Of a stretch of 64,000 nucleotides of DNA, positions 26,556-35,990 are shown piece by piece (within the stretch, counting starts at the first letter, position 1; each line of letters begins with the position of its first letter). The notes beneath the pieces were generated by a model. That model ran no database searches. It was not told where the DNA came from and saw nothing but the letters and a program-made list of their open reading frames with translations. The position numbers and the translations under genes were made by a program. The DNA is from Isosphaeraceae bacterium (GTDB taxonomy: Bacteria > Planctomycetota > Planctomycetia > Isosphaerales > Isosphaeraceae): positions 1,302,001-1,366,000 of the forward strand of contig BPJS01000001.1 in the NCBI GenBank assembly GCA_026004735.1. The letters are read 5' to 3'.

Positions 26556-27653
26556 TCAGCGGACGACCGTTCGGGAACCGATTCGGGTCAACTGATCGGG
26601 CGTGAAGAGGTCCAGGTCTTCAAGCTCGTCGAGCGAGCGGAATGGGCGATTGCGGATGATCGCGGCGGAGGTGGCGGGGTTGAGTCCTAGAATGCGTTCC
26701 AGTTGGCGGCGGCTGGCGGTGTTGAGGTTGAGGCGAGGACCGTCCGCGAGCGGGCGGGTTTGGGTGTTTCGGCGCGAGGGAAGTGAGCTGGAGGCGAGCG
26801 TAAAGGCAGGGCGCTGGCCGGTAATGTCGGTGCGCCGGCCATCGGTTTCGATGCGGATGGTGCCACGCTGATCGGTGCGGAGGAGGGGAATCCGGTACTC
26901 GGCCAGGAGTTGAAGGACTTGGGGGTGGGGGTGGCCGTAGGGGTTGCCGGCGCCAAGGCTGACGATGGCCACGCGGGGCCGCACGACATCGAGCCAGAGC
27001 GGGTCGGTGCCGTTGTGGCTGCCGTGGTGGGCCAGCTTGAGGATCTGGCAGTCGGCGATCAGGTCGGGGCAGTTTTGGAGCCAGTAGCGGCGTGCCCGGC
27101 GCTGGCTATCGCCGGTGAGCAGGACGTGAAGGTCGCCGTAGGAGACCCGAAGCCCGATGCTGTTTTCGTTTTCTTCCTGAAGATCCTCGGGAGGTTGGGG
27201 GAGGACGGTCAGGAGGACGGAGCCGAGGTGGATGGTTCGCGGCCGGTCATGCCAGGGGTAGACGGGCGTGATGTCGGAAGCGGCGACGGCTTCGAGCAGC
27301 CGGACGTACAGGCCGGTGGATCGGCGGGACTCGGTCGCCAGGAAATACCGGGGAGGGAACTGTCGGATGACCTCGAGCATGCCGCCGTAGTGGTCGGCGT
27401 GGTGGTGGGTGACGACGACCAGGTCGAGAGATTGAAGACCGGTTTCCCGGAGCCGGTCGACGACGGCGCGTGAGGGTCCGGCGTCGACGAGCGCGGCTTT
27501 GCCCTCGGGCGAGCGGATGAGGATGGCGTCGCCCTGGCCGACGTCGAGCAGCTCGATGACGGCCTTTCCGGGAGGCGGCGGCTGGGCGCTGGCGGTCAGG
27601 AAGCCAGCCAGGGTCAGCAGCGCGGCGGTGAGCCGGGCGACCCAGCGATTCAC
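26556..27653 (-). CDS. secreted ComEC-like metallo-beta-lactamase-fold hydrolase with C-terminal HhH
   Basis: 365 aa. A signal peptide (to about residue 23, ...ASAQPPPPG) leads to a metallo-beta-lactamase domain of ComEC/Rec2 type: VIELLDVGQGDAILI, ALVDAGPS, VTHHHADHYGGM (about 78-90), LLTGDSQ, LKLAHHGSHNGT. The last about 60 residues are a helix-hairpin-helix module of ComEA kind (LNLNTASRRQLERILGLNPATSAAIIRNRPFRSLDEL). ComEC proteins are thought to degrade one DNA strand during uptake; here the catalytic and DNA-binding parts are joined without the membrane channel. Overlaps the DUF3006 gene by 4 bp, a usual pairing. Confidence 0.85.
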   Translation of the reverse strand: MNRWVARLTAALLTLAGFLTASAQPPPPGKAVIELLDVGQGDAILIRSPEGKAALVDAGPSRAVVDRLRETGLQSLDLVVVTHHHADHYGGMLEVIRQFPPRYFLATESRRSTGLYVRLLEAVAASDITPVYPWHDRPRTIHLGSVLLTVLPQPPEDLQEENENSIGLRVSYGDLHVLLTGDSQRRARRYWLQNCPDLIADCQILKLAHHGSHNGTDPLWLDVVRPRVAIVSLGAGNPYGHPHPQVLQLLAEYRIPLLRTDQRGTIRIETDGRRTDITGQRPAFTLASSSLPSRRNTQTRPLADGPRLNLNTASRRQLERILGLNPATSAAIIRNRPFRSLDELEDLDLFTPDQLTRIGSRTVVR

Positions 27654-27898
27654 AGCCTGAGATCTCCGCCAGGGTCGCGGGCTTTGAGTTCGGCCTGGAG
27701 GGCTTGGGTCTTCTGAGCCAGTGCGGCGGTGGCCGCGTGGTCGATCGCCTTGAGGTCCTCGGAGAGCACATCACCGGGCTTGGCGCCGGCGGGCAGGTCG
27801 GCGCGGGGAACCTCGCGGGTGGACCCGTCGACCTCGACCAGCACGGCGATTTGCCGGTCAGGCCCTTCGAATCGATCGATCGTCGGCCGCCGGTCCAT
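27650..27898 (-). CDS. DUF3006 protein
   Basis: 82 aa, beginning MDRRPTIDRFEGPDRQIAVLVEVDG and continuing VPRADLPAGAKPGDVLSED, the compact beta-barrel pattern of DUF3006. These small proteins are regularly encoded beside ComEC-like metallo-beta-lactamase proteins, as here, with a 4-bp overlap with the hydrolase gene downstream. Their function is unknown; coupling suggests a fixed stoichiometry. Confidence 0.75.
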   Translation of the reverse strand: MDRRPTIDRFEGPDRQIAVLVEVDGSTREVPRADLPAGAKPGDVLSEDLKAIDHAATAALAQKTQALQAELKARDPGGDLRL

Positions 27899-27939
27899 TT
27901 CGGGGGCCTCTCGAAGCGTGAGGAACCGAGAGCCGAATC

Positions 27940-28674
27940 CTAGCGGATGATGATGGGATCGTCGTCGCCACGATCCGCGCGGCGCGCCGGGCGCTGACGG
28001 GCCAGGCGGGGTGGGTCGGGTTCGAGAGCCAGCCGCTTGGTTTCAAAGGTGACGCTGGCGACCGGGTCCGGTGGGCCAATCCCCGAACGGCTCCAGCGTG
28101 CCAGGGGCCAGGAACCGGTCTGAAACGGGAAGGAGCCGGCGTCACGGACCGGGAGGACGTACAGCTTTGACGGCCGCAGCCCGCGGCGATTCCAGACCTC
28201 GAAGGCGAACCGATCGCCCGGCGACCAGTTCACGCGAAAGGGATGTTCGGCCCAGCTCGCCGTGGCGGGGGAGGAAGCGATCGTCACGGATCGACGCGGC
28301 AGGGCGAATGTGTCCCAGACGATCGTCTCCTGACCGTGCCGGTCGTAACGGAGGACCCGGAGGTCCAGCTCGAGCGTCGAGCCGGCGGGGAACAGGGTGG
28401 AGGGCAGTTCAACCGAGCGGACGACCACCTCGAACCGTCCCGGCGATTCGTAGTTCGTCCGTCGGATCAGAGAGTCGCTCTTCTCGCTGATCGTCGAAAG
28501 GATCGGCAGGCGGGTTGCGGTGTCGACTGGTAGACCCAAGGCGCGAAGCACGGGCAGCAGATGCTCGCGGTACTGCCAGAGTCCGGCGCCAGCGCCACTG
28601 CCGGTCAGGAGCATCATGATCCAGGCAATCAGGCCCTTTTTCGAGTTGCGAGATTTCTTTTCCGTGCGGGCCAT
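27940..28674 (-). CDS. single-pass membrane protein of unknown function
   Basis: 244 aa from ATG 28674; the longer frame to 28827 lacks support. A very basic N-terminus (MARTEKKSRNSKKG) precedes a membrane helix near residues 14-33, so most of the protein is outside the cytoplasm. The outer part is beta-rich: FEVVVRSVELPSTLFPAGSTLELDLRVLRYD, WSPGDRFAFEVWNRRG, KLYVLPVRD, reminiscent of a C2/Ig-like sandwich. It ends in an Arg/Asp-rich tail. I do not recognise the family. Confidence 0.6.
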   Translation of the reverse strand: MARTEKKSRNSKKGLIAWIMMLLTGSGAGAGLWQYREHLLPVLRALGLPVDTATRLPILSTISEKSDSLIRRTNYESPGRFEVVVRSVELPSTLFPAGSTLELDLRVLRYDRHGQETIVWDTFALPRRSVTIASSPATASWAEHPFRVNWSPGDRFAFEVWNRRGLRPSKLYVLPVRDAGSFPFQTGSWPLARWSRSGIGPPDPVASVTFETKRLALEPDPPRLARQRPARRADRGDDDPIIIR

Positions 28675-28871
28675 GTTGGGGCGTGCTCCCCTAGCGAGAA
28701 GATGGAACGGGGCGTTCTGCGGCCGCAGAACGATCGAGGCACGACGGCAAGCCTCGCCAGGCATGGTGACGGCCAGGGCGTCGGCCGAGATGGGACTGGG
28801 TTGTACTCGACCAATGGCCTCGGTCAAGCCGAGTCTTCCGAGGCCAGCCGTTTTGTGACGCGGCTGGAGGG

Positions 28872-30362
28872 TTAGCCGAGGGCGTCGAAGAGAACCTGAC
28901 CGGTCGGGGTCAGCGTCAGGGGGCGGTCTTGTTTGTCCCGGAGTTCGGTTTGGGGGTCGATGCCGAGCAGGTGGTAGGTGGTGGCGAGGATGTCCTTAGG
29001 CGAGATCGGACGTTCGACAGGGTCGCTGGCGATTTTGTCGGACCGTCCGATGACGCGACCGCGTGCGACCCCTCCGCCCGCCATGAGGACGCTGTAGCAG
29101 CGGGACCAGTGGTCGCGGCCTCCGTTCTGGCCGGGGGTGATTTTGGGGGTCCGCCCGTGTTCGCTAAGCACCAGAACCAGGGTCTCGTCGAGCAACCCCC
29201 GGCGATCCAGGTCGATCAGCAAACCGGACAGTGTGGTGTCGAGGGCCGGCAGCAGTTCGTCGCGCATGCGGGGATAGTGGTCCCAGTGGGTATCCCAGCC
29301 GGTGCCAGCCAGTCCGTATTCGTCCCAAAAGACGGTGACGAAGCGGCCGCCGTGTTCGATTAGGCGGCGTGCGGTCAGGCAGGCCTGGCCCAGGAGCGTC
29401 ATGCCGTACAGGTCGCGGGTCGAGTCGGGTTCGGCTCCGAGGTCGAAGGCCCGCCGAAGCCGGTCGGAGTGGATCAGGGAGTAGGCGAGGGCCTGGTTTC
29501 GGGCGTGTCCGGACTGCTCGAGGGAGCGTTCCAGGTCGGGCCGCGCTTGGTCGAACTGTTCGAGCAGAGACCGACGTCGATCGAGCCGATCGAGCGTCAG
29601 CCCGTCGCTCGGCTGGCTGAGAGCCGAGAGTTCAAAACGGCTCTCGCGGGTGATTCCGCGGTAGGGTTCGACATCCTCCCAGACCTGTTCCTGGAGCGTT
29701 TTGCGCGCCCGGACAGTAGCCTGGCCGACGAATTCGGCGGAGACCGGGTCGTATTTTGGTCCGAGGAACCCGCCGTAGGGCCCGGCGCGGGCGACTTCGC
29801 CGACGCGCCTCGAACTGAAGGACCAGGGCAAGACGAGATTGCGGGGCAGGGGAGGCGGTGCGGGCTGGGTGCGTTCGTCGAGGTGGTCGACGACCGATCC
29901 GATAAACGGCCAGTGCCGCGCATCGCGCGGACTCAGCTCCATGGCCAATTCCATCGTGGGGATACCGGTCGTGGCGAACGCGACCCCATGAATCGGGTAG
30001 GGGTGGGTCACAGTGCGCAGGACCGTGAATTTGTCCATCACGCGGGCCAGGCGCGGCAGGCCCTCGCAAATCTGTAAACCGGCGACGTTTGTTTCGATGG
30101 AGCCGAATTCGCCGCGGATGTCCTGGGGGGCGTCGGGCTTGGGGTCGAACGTCTCGAGCTGGCTGGGAGCGCCATAGAGATAAATCAGGATGCACGCTCT
30201 GGCACGCCCGAAGTGGGGACCTGGCCGGGACAAACCGTTGACCTTGGCCGATGCCCACTCGGTGAGGTTCAGGCCAAAGAGTCCGACGGCGCCAGCATGG
30301 AGCAGGTCGCGGCGGGTCAGCCCATCGCAGAGACGCTTCGGAGAGCCAAGCACGCGGAGCAT
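28872..30362 (-). CDS. DUF1501 protein (Tat-exported sulfatase-fold family)
   Basis: 496 aa from ATG 30362; an open frame to 30578 adds 72 residues that place the twin-arginine motif too deep. The leader LTRRDLLHAGAVGLFGLNLTEWA is followed by LIYLYGAPSQLETFDPKPDAPQDIRGEF, TVTHPYPIHGVAFATTG, FWDEYGLAGTGWDTHWDHY and VLVLSEHGRTPKITPGQNGGRDHW. It shares the full domain with the copies at 18796, 40777 and 44681. As at 18796, no PSD1 cytochrome gene is adjacent; the neighbours are exported proteins of unknown function. Confidence 0.9.
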   Translation of the reverse strand: MLRVLGSPKRLCDGLTRRDLLHAGAVGLFGLNLTEWASAKVNGLSRPGPHFGRARACILIYLYGAPSQLETFDPKPDAPQDIRGEFGSIETNVAGLQICEGLPRLARVMDKFTVLRTVTHPYPIHGVAFATTGIPTMELAMELSPRDARHWPFIGSVVDHLDERTQPAPPPLPRNLVLPWSFSSRRVGEVARAGPYGGFLGPKYDPVSAEFVGQATVRARKTLQEQVWEDVEPYRGITRESRFELSALSQPSDGLTLDRLDRRRSLLEQFDQARPDLERSLEQSGHARNQALAYSLIHSDRLRRAFDLGAEPDSTRDLYGMTLLGQACLTARRLIEHGGRFVTVFWDEYGLAGTGWDTHWDHYPRMRDELLPALDTTLSGLLIDLDRRGLLDETLVLVLSEHGRTPKITPGQNGGRDHWSRCYSVLMAGGGVARGRVIGRSDKIASDPVERPISPKDILATTYHLLGIDPQTELRDKQDRPLTLTPTGQVLFDALG

Positions 30363-30625
30363 GCGAACCAGACGCTTCAGGACGCGAAGGTTGAAAACAG
30401 TTTTACCATACGAGGGGTTTCCGACTTGTTCAACATGAATTTGACGAGCCGGAGGTTTGGGGTGTTCCGTTGGAGCGACGAGTTCGGGGATATCCCAGAA
30501 AAGGCGGGTTGGCGGCAAGCCGGATAGGTCCGGGCCGTGGCTCTGGATGGAGGGGCCATGGGTGACCGGTATGGTCAAGCGGGGATTGTCGGGGGGGGCC
30601 GGGTTGGCGCGATTGGTGGGGGGCG

Positions 30626-32386
30626 TTAGCGGACGCGGGCCTGGAAGCGGACGGCCCCTTGAGCGCCGGGTTCGAGGGGGTCGCGGAGGTCCCAGCGGAG
30701 TTCGGCGGAGCCGGCGGCGTTTTCTCGGGCGGTGAAGACGGTGCCGGCGGGGCCTTGGGCCGAGTTGGGGACGTATTCGAGGCGGGGGAGTAGGCTGTCG
30801 ATGATGGAAACGTCGCGGATAGGCACATTGCCGATGTTGCGGAAGGTGATCGTATAGGTGAGGATGTCGCCTGGTTCGGCCTCGGTCTGATCGACCTGCT
30901 TGATGACGGCCAGTCCGGGCTTATCTGGAGGCTCTTCGACTGAGAGCAGTTCTTGGGGCTTCCAGGCCATGACCTGCTCGTTGGCGCCGGTGACGATGCC
31001 GGTGACGACCGCGCTCTCAGCGCTCTTAATCCCGGCGGGCGGTTGACGGGTGATCAGACCGACGGCGCGATCACGGTTGCGGGCGACCTGGGGTGCTTGG
31101 GTCAGGAGAAATCCGGCCACGTGCTGGCCCTGGGTCCAGCCGGCCAGGACGCGGAGCTCGGAGAAGACGCTGGTGGCTTGCCGGTTTTCCAACTCGGACG
31201 CGCGGGAACGCGAACGGTTCAGGAGGACCGATTCGTTTTTGGTCAGTCGGCGTGAGCCCTGGCGCGTGGCGCGAAGCTCGGTGCGCTGGATGGTTTCGTG
31301 CCCAGCGGCGACGTCGACGCGAACGTACTGATTGGCACCATAGGGCCGGCGCACGGCGCCGAAGCGTGGTGCGAAGAGGCAAACGACGTTGGTGGGCAGG
31401 ACGCGGTCTTTGCTGCGCTCGGCGCGGAAGCCTACGACGGTGTCGCGCGGTTCGATGCCCCAAAGGTCACGGCCTGGGGCCATGCCCGCGCGGCCGCCGC
31501 GGTCGCCGCCGTCGCAGAGATACTCGTCTCGCGGAAGGCTGGGACGCGGCAAGGGCGGACAGGGGATCGCGCAGGTCAGGGTGCACGGCTCGCCGAGGGG
31601 GCCGACGAAGGGGCAGGCGCCGCCGGTCATCGGGACCAGGGCCGGGGCGGCTTGGATCTCGTCGGGTGTTGGGGCACGGTTGCCCAGGTTCAGGACGGCG
31701 ATCGGGCGACCCAGCGCAGCAGCGACCCGGAGCGGGTCCTCAGCAGGACTTAAGGTCACGACGACAAGCTGGTCCTTGGGCAGGTGGAGCGGGAGAGCCT
31801 GATCGGGGTCTTCGAGATAGACGACGTGAGTGACCATCCGGCCTGAGTTGAGCACGTCGTCGAGATCGTCGTCGTCGAGCTGAATGCGGATCGGGTAGCG
31901 CGCTGGGTCGATGTCCGGAGGCCGGTGCAGATGCCCGATGAGTTGAAGGGTGGGATACAGCTCGACCCCGGGGCGATTCGGGAGGTCGGTGAGCTTGAGG
32001 TGGTAGGTCAGACCGACTTTGAGTCCCAGAGTAGCCAGGCCCTGGCCGTCACCGGCCAGCATCAGCGGTGGTTCTGGCCCGAGGACCTCGACCGCAATTC
32101 CTTCAGGACCCTGGAGGCGTACGACCTGGATATCGGGGGGAAGAGTGGTCTCGCTGGGTGCTGCGTCGTTGGGCTGGAGCGTCTCAACGGCCCGGGTGTC
32201 TCCGGTTCCGGTGCCTGGCGTCCCTGGGATGGGGGTGAGCGGCAGCGCGTTGATGTTGGGGGGGCTTAAGGCAGGAACCGAGTTAGAGGCAGCGGGCTGG
32301 GGCAACTGGGCCAGCGTGGCCGGGGTCCTCCCCAAAAGCAAGGCGGCAAGGAGGCAGGCCGTCAGGCGTGGCGACCGGGCGAACAT
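30626..32386 (-). CDS. exported protein with C-terminal DUF11 repeat
   Basis: 586 aa from ATG 32386 with GGAG ten bases upstream; a signal peptide (LTACLLAALLLGRTPATLAQ) confirms the start. Residues about 80-260 hold a domain shared with the next protein upstream (HLKLTDLPNRPGVELYPTLQL, then VTHVVYLEDPDQ). A Pro/Gly/Cys-containing middle follows. The last about 100 residues are a DUF11 module (AVIKQVDQTEAEPGDILTYTITFRNIGNVPIRDVSIIDSLLPRLEYV), a surface repeat found in planctomycete and other large wall proteins. Likely an envelope structural protein. Confidence 0.8.
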   Translation of the reverse strand: MFARSPRLTACLLAALLLGRTPATLAQLPQPAASNSVPALSPPNINALPLTPIPGTPGTGTGDTRAVETLQPNDAAPSETTLPPDIQVVRLQGPEGIAVEVLGPEPPLMLAGDGQGLATLGLKVGLTYHLKLTDLPNRPGVELYPTLQLIGHLHRPPDIDPARYPIRIQLDDDDLDDVLNSGRMVTHVVYLEDPDQALPLHLPKDQLVVVTLSPAEDPLRVAAALGRPIAVLNLGNRAPTPDEIQAAPALVPMTGGACPFVGPLGEPCTLTCAIPCPPLPRPSLPRDEYLCDGGDRGGRAGMAPGRDLWGIEPRDTVVGFRAERSKDRVLPTNVVCLFAPRFGAVRRPYGANQYVRVDVAAGHETIQRTELRATRQGSRRLTKNESVLLNRSRSRASELENRQATSVFSELRVLAGWTQGQHVAGFLLTQAPQVARNRDRAVGLITRQPPAGIKSAESAVVTGIVTGANEQVMAWKPQELLSVEEPPDKPGLAVIKQVDQTEAEPGDILTYTITFRNIGNVPIRDVSIIDSLLPRLEYVPNSAQGPAGTVFTARENAAGSAELRWDLRDPLEPGAQGAVRFQARVR

Positions 32387-32563
32387 GGCAGGGATTCTCC
32401 TCGCTCCGAGCGAAGGCGGATGGGCCTGGAGACGACCGTGGGCGACGCCGGGTCTGCCGGCGCGACGGGTGGCCCCGGTGGTGCACCACGCGAACGCAGG
32501 ATCGCGGGACGTCCACCGGGGCCGTCGTTTTGAGCCAAGGCCCGGGAGGGCCACCGGTTCGAA

Positions 32564-33454
32564 TCAGAAGCCCGGATCGGGAGCCGGAGGCGCCGGGGGT
32601 TGAGCCAGGTCCGGAGCGGGCGGCTGCGGGAGGGTCGGCGCGGGGTTGACCGGGGGCGAGTCGACCGGCGCCGAGGGGAGCATCAGGCTTGCGGGAGGTG
32701 CCGGCGGCTGGCTGGGAATGGACTCGTCGACGATGGGGGAGGTAGCGATCGTCCCGGAGCCGGAGCTGGGCATTTCGAGGTCGATACCGCCGAGCCGGAT
32801 GATCAGCAGGATCGTTCCGCGTCGGTCGGCTTCGAGGACGGGGTCGATGCCCGGCTCAAGCCGAGTGGAAACGAGGGTCTCGACGCCGGCGACGGCCAGC
32901 TCTTGATAGCGGGGATCGGGCAGATAGATCACTTTGGTGACGAAGTTGCCGGCCTGGACCTGGTCGAAGTCTTCCTCGGTGAATTGGACGGGGATGGGGT
33001 TGTGGGTCAGGTAGGCATCGGTCGCGGGGGTCGAGGGAGCGACTTCGAGCGTGGGGTAGAGATTCATCCCTTCGCGGCCGGGGATGTTGCTGAGTTTGAG
33101 GCGGTAGATATATCCCTGGAGGAAGTTGTAGCGGGCTGGCGCGACCAGTTGGGCGGGCAGATAGACGCGCTCGCCGGTACCGGCGGCGGTCTGCCAGCCG
33201 ATTTGCATGCCGACGGGTTCGACGAAGTAGAGCTGGCTGCGGACGTTGGGGAAGCGGCGGCCGGCGCCGGCGGCTAAGTCCATGCCGCTGGCGACCGAGC
33301 CGGTCAGCGCGGCCATGTCGACCGGACCGCTGGCCGGCGGTGCGCCGTGCATGGTTGCGTGGGGCCGGAGCCAACGTTTCGCCCCGACGTGGGGCTTGCC
33401 GATCCCGGAACTGGCGGTCGCCGCCGCCAGAAGCAGCACACCGATCGTGTTCAT
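32564..33454 (-). CDS. exported protein paralogous to the DUF11 protein's N-terminal part
   Basis: 296 aa from ATG 33454 with AGGAGG six bases upstream. Signal peptide [17 protein letters not shown]. The core (about 65-215) contains [27 protein letters not shown] and [14 protein letters not shown], clearly matching HLKLTDLPNRPGVELYPTLQL and VTHVVYLEDPD in the neighbour. The C-terminal 80 residues are Pro/Ala-rich. It is the first gene of the minus-strand series from the divergent gap and 177 bp ahead of its paralogue. Family and function are not recognised; the shared domain looks like a planctomycete envelope module. Confidence 0.72.
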   Translation of the reverse strand: MNTIGVLLLAAATASSGIGKPHVGAKRWLRPHATMHGAPPASGPVDMAALTGSVASGMDLAAGAGRRFPNVRSQLYFVEPVGMQIGWQTAAGTGERVYLPAQLVAPARYNFLQGYIYRLKLSNIPGREGMNLYPTLEVAPSTPATDAYLTHNPIPVQFTEEDFDQVQAGNFVTKVIYLPDPRYQELAVAGVETLVSTRLEPGIDPVLEADRRGTILLIIRLGGIDLEMPSSGSGTIATSPIVDESIPSQPPAPPASLMLPSAPVDSPPVNPAPTLPQPPAPDLAQPPAPPAPDPGF

Positions 33455-33764
33455 GAGGGCCTCCTGCGACCACCCAGGCACCGGACCGGCCGTCGCGTGG
33501 GTGCCACGGGCCGGCGGACACTGCGGACGCCGCATCCTGCGGGCTGTCCACGACTTTGAACGAGATACAGAGGGCGGGCCCGACGCAACCAGCGTGGGAC
33601 CGCGGCGGGATCGTCAAGCGCCGCAAATCGGAGTGTTAGGCTTCGACATCGAGGCACCCGGGGATGCCCCGCGGAGCTGTAGCCCGACTTGCGGCCCTCG
33701 CCGCTCACCGATAAGATCGGGCTAATTTTGTGGACCCTTGAGACGAAACCCGTACGACCTTTCT
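33455..33764. other. 310-bp divergent intergenic region
   Basis: It separates the minus-strand exported-protein series from the plus-strand LolA-like gene and must carry both promoters. Apart from the ribosome-binding site at its left end I see no convincing -10/-35 pair, RNA or repeat. Confidence 0.5.
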
Positions 33765-34880
33765 ATGCGCGCGTTCGTGATCGCTCTGGGTGTAGGCATT
33801 GGGTTTGGCTCGGCTGCGGGGCTTGGCGGTCAGGAGCCGGGGTCGATCGGGTCCGAGGTGCGGCCGGCGGCCGATGCGGACGCGGAGGCGAACGCTCCCC
33901 CGACGGAGGCCGAGCGGGCGATCGACGCAGCGATCGAGTCGATCCGCGGGATGGCGGCGATCGCGGCCGATATTGCGCTCGATGCGGATATGTTGGGCCA
34001 CCGGTTTCGGGTTGTCGGTCAGTATGTGAAGGCCGACGGGAACCGGATGCTGCTGAGGTTGACGGTTGAGGGGTTGCCGGGCGGGTCGGGGACGATGCAG
34101 CAGGTCAGCGATGGTCAGACGTTCAAGGACTATCGCCGGGTGCTCGACGTGCAGCAGATGACCACGTTTCAGATGGAGCCGGTTTTGAGGATCTTGGATG
34201 CGCCGGATGCGGATGCCGAGTTTCGCCGGCAGGTGGTGGCGCAGCTTGGGATGGCCGGTCCGGAAGCGCTGTTGGAAGGTCTGAGGCGAACAGCGCGATT
34301 TGATCAGATGAGTGAGGAGACGTGGAATGACCGGCCGGTGCGGGTGATTCGCGGATTGTGGAAGGATCGGGAGGCGTTGGCTTTGCCGGCCAACCAGACC
34401 GCGCAGCTTCAGGCGGGTTTTCTGCCGTCGTATGTGCCGAGCCATATTACGCTCTGGCTCGACCGGGAGACGGGCTGGCCGTGGAAGCTCCAGATGCAGG
34501 GCAAGCTTCCATCGGTGTTGCGGGAGGAACGCATTCTGGGGCCGGATGGACGCCCGATCGGCCGCAAGACGTCTCAATCGAAGGACCGGCCCAGCACGCT
34601 GACTCTGAGCTACACGCTGGTGGATCGACCGATTGATCCCAATGAATTTTTCTTCGAGGCTCCGCCGAACATCTCGGTTCAGGATATCACGGAGCAACTG
34701 ACCGCGGGTCTACAGAATGCGTTTGCGCAGTTGTCGCAGCGACGGCGTCGGGAGGAAGCCGAGCAGGGCGGTCGGCTGGAACAGTCGCTGCCAGCGCCCG
34801 GTCCTGATACACCGGCACCGCCGACGCCCGGGCCCGTCCCATCGCCCGAGGAGTTTCGCTCGTCCGTGCCGCTGCGGTGA
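33765..34880 (+). CDS. exported LolA-like outer-membrane lipoprotein-sorting fold protein
   Basis: 371 aa from ATG 33765. A TTG nine codons upstream is less likely. Signal peptide MRAFVIALGVGIGFGSAAGLGGQ. The body has the order expected for the LolA/DUF2092 half-barrel family: AAIAADIALDADMLGHRFRVVGQYVKADGNRMLLRLTVEG, QQVSDGQTFKDYR, WNDRPVRVIRG, ITLWLDRETGWPWKLQMQG, and DPNEFFFEAPPNISVQDI at the end of the fold. A Pro-rich tail follows. The role of such planctomycete proteins is unproven; they may bind lipid or lipoprotein. The DUF1080 gene follows 93 bp later. Confidence 0.68.
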   Translation: MRAFVIALGVGIGFGSAAGLGGQEPGSIGSEVRPAADADAEANAPPTEAERAIDAAIESIRGMAAIAADIALDADMLGHRFRVVGQYVKADGNRMLLRLTVEGLPGGSGTMQQVSDGQTFKDYRRVLDVQQMTTFQMEPVLRILDAPDADAEFRRQVVAQLGMAGPEALLEGLRRTARFDQMSEETWNDRPVRVIRGLWKDREALALPANQTAQLQAGFLPSYVPSHITLWLDRETGWPWKLQMQGKLPSVLREERILGPDGRPIGRKTSQSKDRPSTLTLSYTLVDRPIDPNEFFFEAPPNISVQDITEQLTAGLQNAFAQLSQRRRREEAEQGGRLEQSLPAPGPDTPAPPTPGPVPSPEEFRSSVPLR

Positions 34881-34973
34881 TCGATCGCGTCGGCGGGTGG
34901 GAGGCGAGCGAGAGCGCGGAGAGTGGTTGACCGAGCATTGGGAGGTCGGGGCGACCCCTGGAGCGACTCCGAG

Positions 34974-35621
34974 ATGAGAGCGATCTGGCTGCACCTGGCC
35001 TTATTGGCCGTGGGGCAGGACCTCAAGGAGAGCGGTCCACATCGGTTGTTTGACGGCCGCAGCCTGGAGGGCTGGGCGGTCACCGACTTTCGCAACGCCG
35101 GCCCGGTGCGGGTCGAGGATGGGGCGATCGTTCTGGGTACCGGCCGCCCGATGACCGGGATCACCAGCACGCGTCAGGATCTGCCGACGGTCGATTACGA
35201 GCTGTGTTACGAGGCCAGTCGGATCGAGGGCCGGGATTTTTTTGCGGCGGCGACGTTTCCGGTTGGAATGAAGTTTCTGACGCTCGTCAATGGCGGTTGG
35301 GGCGGGACCGTGACCGGGTTGTCCAGCCTCGATGGCGCAGACGCCTCGGAGAACGAGACCACGACATCGATCCGTTACGAGAACGGCCGCTGGTATCGGT
35401 TTCGGATTTGGGTTACCCAGGATCGGGTGCTGGTCTGGGTGGATGAGAAGCCGGTGATCGACGTGACCTACGCCGGCCGCGATGTGCGGACGCGGCTTGA
35501 AGTGCGTCCCAATCAACCGCTGGGATTTGCGACGTGGGAGACGACCGGTCGTCTCCGCGCCATCTCGGTACGACGGTTGACGGACGAGGATCTGGCCCGG
35601 TTGCCTCGGACCGACGACTAA
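34974..35621 (+). CDS. exported DUF1080 (3-keto-disaccharide hydrolase) family protein
   Basis: 215 aa from ATG 34974, giving a short hydrophobic leader (MRAIWLHLALLAVGQ). The jelly-roll pattern is typical of DUF1080: HRLFDGRSLEGWAVTDFRNAGPVRVEDGAIVLG, YELCYEASRIEGRDFFAAATFPV, WYRFRIWVTQDRVLVWVDEKPVIDV and LGFATWETTGRLRAISVRRL. DUF1080 proteins bind or hydrolyse sugars, and some act on 3-keto-disaccharides or glucosides. It lies just before the esterase/PSD1 series, which supports a polysaccharide link. Confidence 0.85.
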   Translation: MRAIWLHLALLAVGQDLKESGPHRLFDGRSLEGWAVTDFRNAGPVRVEDGAIVLGTGRPMTGITSTRQDLPTVDYELCYEASRIEGRDFFAAATFPVGMKFLTLVNGGWGGTVTGLSSLDGADASENETTTSIRYENGRWYRFRIWVTQDRVLVWVDEKPVIDVTYAGRDVRTRLEVRPNQPLGFATWETTGRLRAISVRRLTDEDLARLPRTDD

Positions 35622-35990
35622 GCTCAGACCCTGCCGACCGGTAGCCCCACGAGGTCCGTGGCGACCGATCGTCGTGAACTGGCAACGCGCGATGGTCGAT
35701 GACGCCCCACGCGTGCGGCCCCGGCCGAGGTCGGTCGGAGCCACGCCACGGAGTTCGATGCCGCGGCGGGCGGCGACATTGCCCGGGCACTCCGAAGCGA
35801 ACGATGGACATCGTTGCTCAACCCGACTGACGGCTGGGACCCAACGGCTCGAGCCGGAGCGCAGGGGCAAAATATCGAACAAACGTAAAACACCCATTTC
35901 ATCCGGGCTGGGTGGTAGGTAAGGTGAGGAGGGTGATGGTTTGGGGTGGCTGCTGAGGGAGGGGGTCGAGGGGTGAACCAGGGCGCGGCG
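35622..35990. other. 369-bp intergenic region before the eight-gene series
   Basis: The GC-rich first part carries no visible gene. An AT-richer patch near 35865-35905 (aaatatcg and gtaaaacacc) is the likeliest place for the promoter of the downstream series, but no clear hexamer pair is seen. Confidence 0.45.
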
